Part shown: one piece after another, positions 60,266 through 64,000 of the stretch
Layout of the letters: every line of letters begins with the position of its first letter
Position numbering within the stretch: the first letter of the stretch is position 1
Assembly: GCF_901709675.1 (NCBI RefSeq)
Contig: NC_051091.1
Location: 1,733,967 to 1,797,966 of the forward strand
Length of the DNA: 64,000 bases
Reading direction: 5' to 3'
Origin: Syngnathus acus
Taxonomy: Eukaryota > Chordata > Actinopteri > Syngnathiformes > Syngnathidae
Program-made: the position numbers and the translations under genes
The notes under the pieces: model-generated
What the model was told of the DNA's origin: nothing
Database searches by the model: none
What the model saw: only the letters and a program-made list of their open reading frames with translations

Positions 60266-63200
60266 TTCCTTTTACTTTCTCCTTGGCCCTTTTCTGCTGT
60301 GTGAGGCAGCAAATCTTTCAACCCCATCTTGAGTGTGACTGATGTAAGGCACTTTTAGTTTTCCTTCAGCTGATTTCCTCCCTGGTAACAACGACCTTAG
60401 CGCCAGGTTGCCTAAGAAGCGACTTGTGAATCAGCTTTTTTTTTTTAATTGAGTTTGGATCTGACATTTGTTTTAACTATGAAATAGCAGCTTCTCTCAC
60501 CCGAACGCATCACTGATGCTCTTTTGAAGCATGAACAAAATCCCACTTCACAGTCGCTGACATCGTTCGGGCTGATTTCACAGTTGTGCAAAATGTTTAC
60601 ATCGTTTCCTGCCTCGGTTTTGCCCTCTAAAACAAGGTTCTTGAAGGCACGGTGCTTCCATATCGTATGTGAAATACCTTCATGCTCGAATGAAATTATG
60701 CGGGTGTTATGAAAGGGTTATTTGCTCCAGAGTATTGGATGTGGCTGGTTTCCTAGCAGCTGCCACTAGACCAGCTCTCATGCATTATAGATTATAGCCT
60801 GTCTGGTGCAGCAAGTGAGAGATGAACAACTTTGTAGTTGCAGTATTGCACATTATTGACAAGCAGGCATAGCTAAAGAGAGAGTTTGACCTTTTTTCCC
60901 AAACTTTTCGTCACAACAGCCATGAAGTCGAACCTTCTCGGAGGAACCGTAGGTCCATTTGCAATTGTTCTGTCGACTTCCCGTTAAGAAATAACCCTAT
61001 CGGACCCCCGTGAGCAGCCTCGCTGAAAAACTTTGACATCCTCTTAGGCCAAATAAAGATAAAATGGGCACAAGCAGCGATAGGAGAAGACAAATGTCAT
61101 TTTGAATCCACACGCACTCTTCGTCTTCTGTCGGGCCACGCTGGGCTCAGGTGGGCCGCGGTGATTTAAGCGCAAGTGTCAATGTCACATTAGACACGCT
61201 CATTAGACCCGCTGTGCATCAATGTCCCGTTCAGAGTCCAATCGCCAATGAGTAGTTCACCTGCGCACACACTCGTGTCAGAGAGCTCATTTTAACACTG
61301 CAATAAAATGGAAAAAAAGCCAAAAGGTAGGCAGAGCTGCACTTAGTGTTTCTTATAAGCGGCACATACTTGATTACTTAGCAAAGTTACCGCCATGTTG
61401 GCTGAGGTCTGACATTTACCACCAAATAAACCACGTGCAGTGCGGAGATGACCGAATTGGTGCATATTCTAAAAGCAGTGGTGAGACGTACAGACCCCCG
61501 CAATTAATTTTTTTTTGTTTTATGCACATGAGAATTTTCCCTCCCCTTTTGTAATTGAATAAGTATCGCGTTAAGCTAAAGTCATTTAGCTTGGTACGAT
61601 TCTTATATCATCCATTTAAAATAAGACTTGAAAATGTATTTACGACGAACAAAATTGGGGTCCGTGACCAAACCGGGTTAGAGAGAAAGTCGCGTGGAAT
61701 TGAAGCGTGTAAAATATTAACGAATAACAGTTAAAGGCCTATTGAGAGAATTTGTCTTTTTCACAAATGTGCATCAAACTTTTGATTTGTATTTTTTTAA
61801 CATTGTGGCTTCTACCATCACAAGTCGAAGCATTTGCTTGCCAGCGCCATTCTTGGTCGTCATGGTAATGAAAGCCAGACTCACTATTGGCCCAGCAGGG
61901 AATGAGACAGATTGTCCTTGTTGTCACTTGCATGAGATAAACAATTGCGTCAAGTATGCTGGTTTCTTTATCCTTGAGGTATTTTGACTAAAGCGTGCTA
62001 CCTATTTTGCTAAAACAAATAAAAAATCTTGAGGAGGAAAAAATCCCAATATGTTTCCTTTAAGATAAATAAAGTAACCAAATATGAGAGAAACCGAGCA
62101 GGAATGGCATTTTTTAGTGCAGGTTGCATTTATCTGAATAAAACGGTGTTCTCTGGAATGAAATATGATATCGTGCGTTTACGTTAGAATCTTTGCGTCC
62201 TTTTTGGAAATAACAAAGGAGACGTGTCAAGGGACAGGCAAACAAGCTGTTTGCGTACGCATGTGCGTTTTTTCCCAGGAGGCCTTGCGGCGTCAACAAA
62301 ACGCTGAGGAAATGGGTGGCGTGCACGTACGTACTCGTTGCGTCTTTTCCCATGTGGGAGGGAATGTGGTGCTTTACAGGTGGCACACACCCACACTTAG
62401 CAACAGCAAGTCCAAACAGGGAGGGGAGATGTGATAAATAACTCTGTGTCTGGGTGTGTGCGGTATAAATAAATAGGTCATGCATCCACCGTAGGACAAT
62501 AAAGGCTTCATGTTCAACTTGAGTGAAACAAAACGCTACCAGAGGAGTTTCCCACTCTCGATATTGAAAAATCACTCCCACTCAAAAGTGTTGGGACATT
62601 GGCGCTTGCGCAATCCTCTCAATATTACAATAGATTTTTTGGGGCTTGTTTTTTTTGTTTCTACTGCTCACCAGTATGATGGTTATATTGTTTTTCCCCG
62701 ACCCTCGTGAGATTCAGAAAATGCATGGATGTCAGTTTTGCACATAATTGAGAAGACAGTGAGGTGATAAATAAGTCACCAGATCTGATAATTGGCTTTT
62801 TGTTCACTTTGGAAGTGGAGGAAATTCAAATGATGTGCACAAAGCAGGTATCAGCGTCTCGACTCTTTTAAGAGTCACAGGCTGACGGAGGTGATGTTCC
62901 GTGACGAGACATCCGGCTGTGAGATTGAAGCCTGAAATATTCATTTTGCGTCGTGATGAGGGGGGGAGAACGCCACTCGGTGGAAGTTTAGTCTCTCGCT
63001 CTGTGGCAAAGAGGGGACAGGGACGAGCTGGCTGCTGCGTGGGTGAGGACAACCTGCTCTCGTCCACGTTGGGAATGAATTCTTCATCGGAAGAGAGTGC
63101 GTGTTTGTAGCTGAATGAATAAAAGACGGTCTGAAAATTTTCCCAGCATTAGATGACACTTTGCCGTTGAGTGATTCGAGAATTGGCGGAAATGCCCCCG

Positions 63201-64000
63201 GGCACGGCAAAATATATTCTCTTTGATTTCATGCTATTCTATTTTATCAAGTTGAGCCAGCAGCATGTGCTGACACACTTTGTTCTCTCACCTTTCTTTT
63301 ACGCTGCGTCACCCTTTGATGAATGATTTGTTTTACAGACTGCGAGAGGATTTGAATTAAAATGGCAAACTTGACAAGTGGCTTTTTAAAAAAAAAAAAA
63401 CTATATTATATTTATTTTTGTTTTATATTAATGATTTATTCATTATATTTCATTATATACAGTATATATTCATATATATATGAATAATGAAGTGTTGGAG
63501 CTCAGCATCACGAATTGCAAGCATTAGAAGACGACACTTTCGTCCAAATCGAATCATGTTAATTGCGAGTGGAAAATTAATGATGTGCACCGGTGAGTGG
63601 AAGGGTCAGACGCGCTCGGGCCAGAGACATGACCCAGCGTGGCGGTCTGAGTCCCGTTTGCAACCATCTTTCTTTACTGTTATTGTAACCACGGCAACGG
63701 TGGTCTCTAGCCTTCCAATGATAATAGAATAAAAGCCACTTAACAGACTGATAACATCCAATGTGGATCGCCCCAGTCAATTTAATTAGGTAGAACACCA
63801 AGCTGGTATGTTTTTGCCTCTTATTCAAGTATGAGTGGCTGAGTTTCTTCGATGTTTTTTCAGAGAGAAAATACATACGTTGTGCTTTTTTGCCAGCGCT
63901 CCTTTGAGCTGTTTCTCAGTATTGATCTGAAACTGCAGGACGCATAAAAAGGCTTCTCGATGCAACTCCTGGACCTTCCTGCTGTCATCCAAGTCGAGTT
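60266..64000. other. Intronic DNA without recognised genes, to the window end
   Basis: No coding family is seen. It contains a T-run near 60438, AT-rich sequence at 63385-63485, and otherwise ordinary AT-rich DNA. No splice acceptor followed by a MAGI3-like reading frame was recognised. Confidence 0.5.

Larger units (their letters stand above)
34136..64000 (+). other. magi3: magi3 intron 1 (partial, at least 29.9 kb)
   Basis: The donor GTGAGT at 34136 opens an intron with no matching acceptor exon found in the window. The next MAGI3 exon should encode a segment like VINKDLRHYLSLQF, and nothing similar was seen. No other gene family could be read on either strand. Open frames of up to about 155 codons here either are simple-sequence translations or show no domain. 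The content is AT-rich single-copy DNA, old repeats and microsatellites, itemised separately. Confidence 0.7.

Noticed and set aside
62114-62581. 155-codon open frame on the - strand
   Set aside because: The composition looks random, with no domain, signal or splice context. An open frame of this length can occur by chance in 30 kb.

Overview
This window looks like nuclear genomic DNA of a ray-finned fish. Its exons are separated by GT-AG introns, mostly short, and encode proteins of vertebrate families. The non-coding DNA carries a fish-type tRNA-derived SINE, microsatellites and a MITE-like palindrome. I did not try to name the species. There are no bacterial genes, rRNAs, CRISPR arrays or convincing tRNA genes.

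Layout: (1) rap1gap on the + strand, with 22 coding exons recognised between 3251 and 14278; any further 5' exons lie upstream of 3251 or outside the window. (2) padi2 on the - strand, 16 coding exons from 21789 down to 16303, tail-to-tail with rap1gap. Their 3' UTRs probably overlap. (3) lrig2 on the + strand, 18 coding exons from 23242 to 30926, head-to-head with padi2 across a 1.45 kb divergent intergenic region. (4) magi3 on the + strand, of which only the first coding exon (33829-34135) is inside. The remaining ~29.9 kb (34136-64000) is read as magi3 intron 1, because no further exon of this or any other gene could be found. The splice phases of the three complete models chain without a break, giving predicted proteins of about 686 aa (from the short-form start), 670 aa and 1023 aa.

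The four genes do not form one pathway. Rap1gap switches off the small GTPase Rap1 and carries a G-alpha-binding GoLoco motif. Padi2 is a calcium-dependent protein-arginine deiminase. Lrig2 is a single-pass LRR/Ig membrane regulator of receptor signalling. Magi3 is a junctional PDZ scaffold. As I recall the human map, LRIG2 and MAGI3 are neighbours on 1p13 whereas RAP1GAP and PADI2 lie on 1p36, so this window joins two blocks that are apart in human.

The magi3 intron is rich in old, unnamed repeats: a diverged ~150 bp repeat (34.55-35.08 kb), a larger diverged repeat field (35.9-41.0 kb), a repeat built on a GGGGCA...TGCCCC hairpin (59.85-60.27 kb), two almost identical 174 bp palindromic MITE-like copies in opposite orientation (39.33 and 44.37 kb), a SINE (36.36 kb) and several microsatellites. 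I found no clearly new biological system. The best leads are these repeat families, the lrig2 ectodomain that appears one LRR short, the paired homologous exons of rap1gap, and the padi2/lrig2 divergent promoter region.
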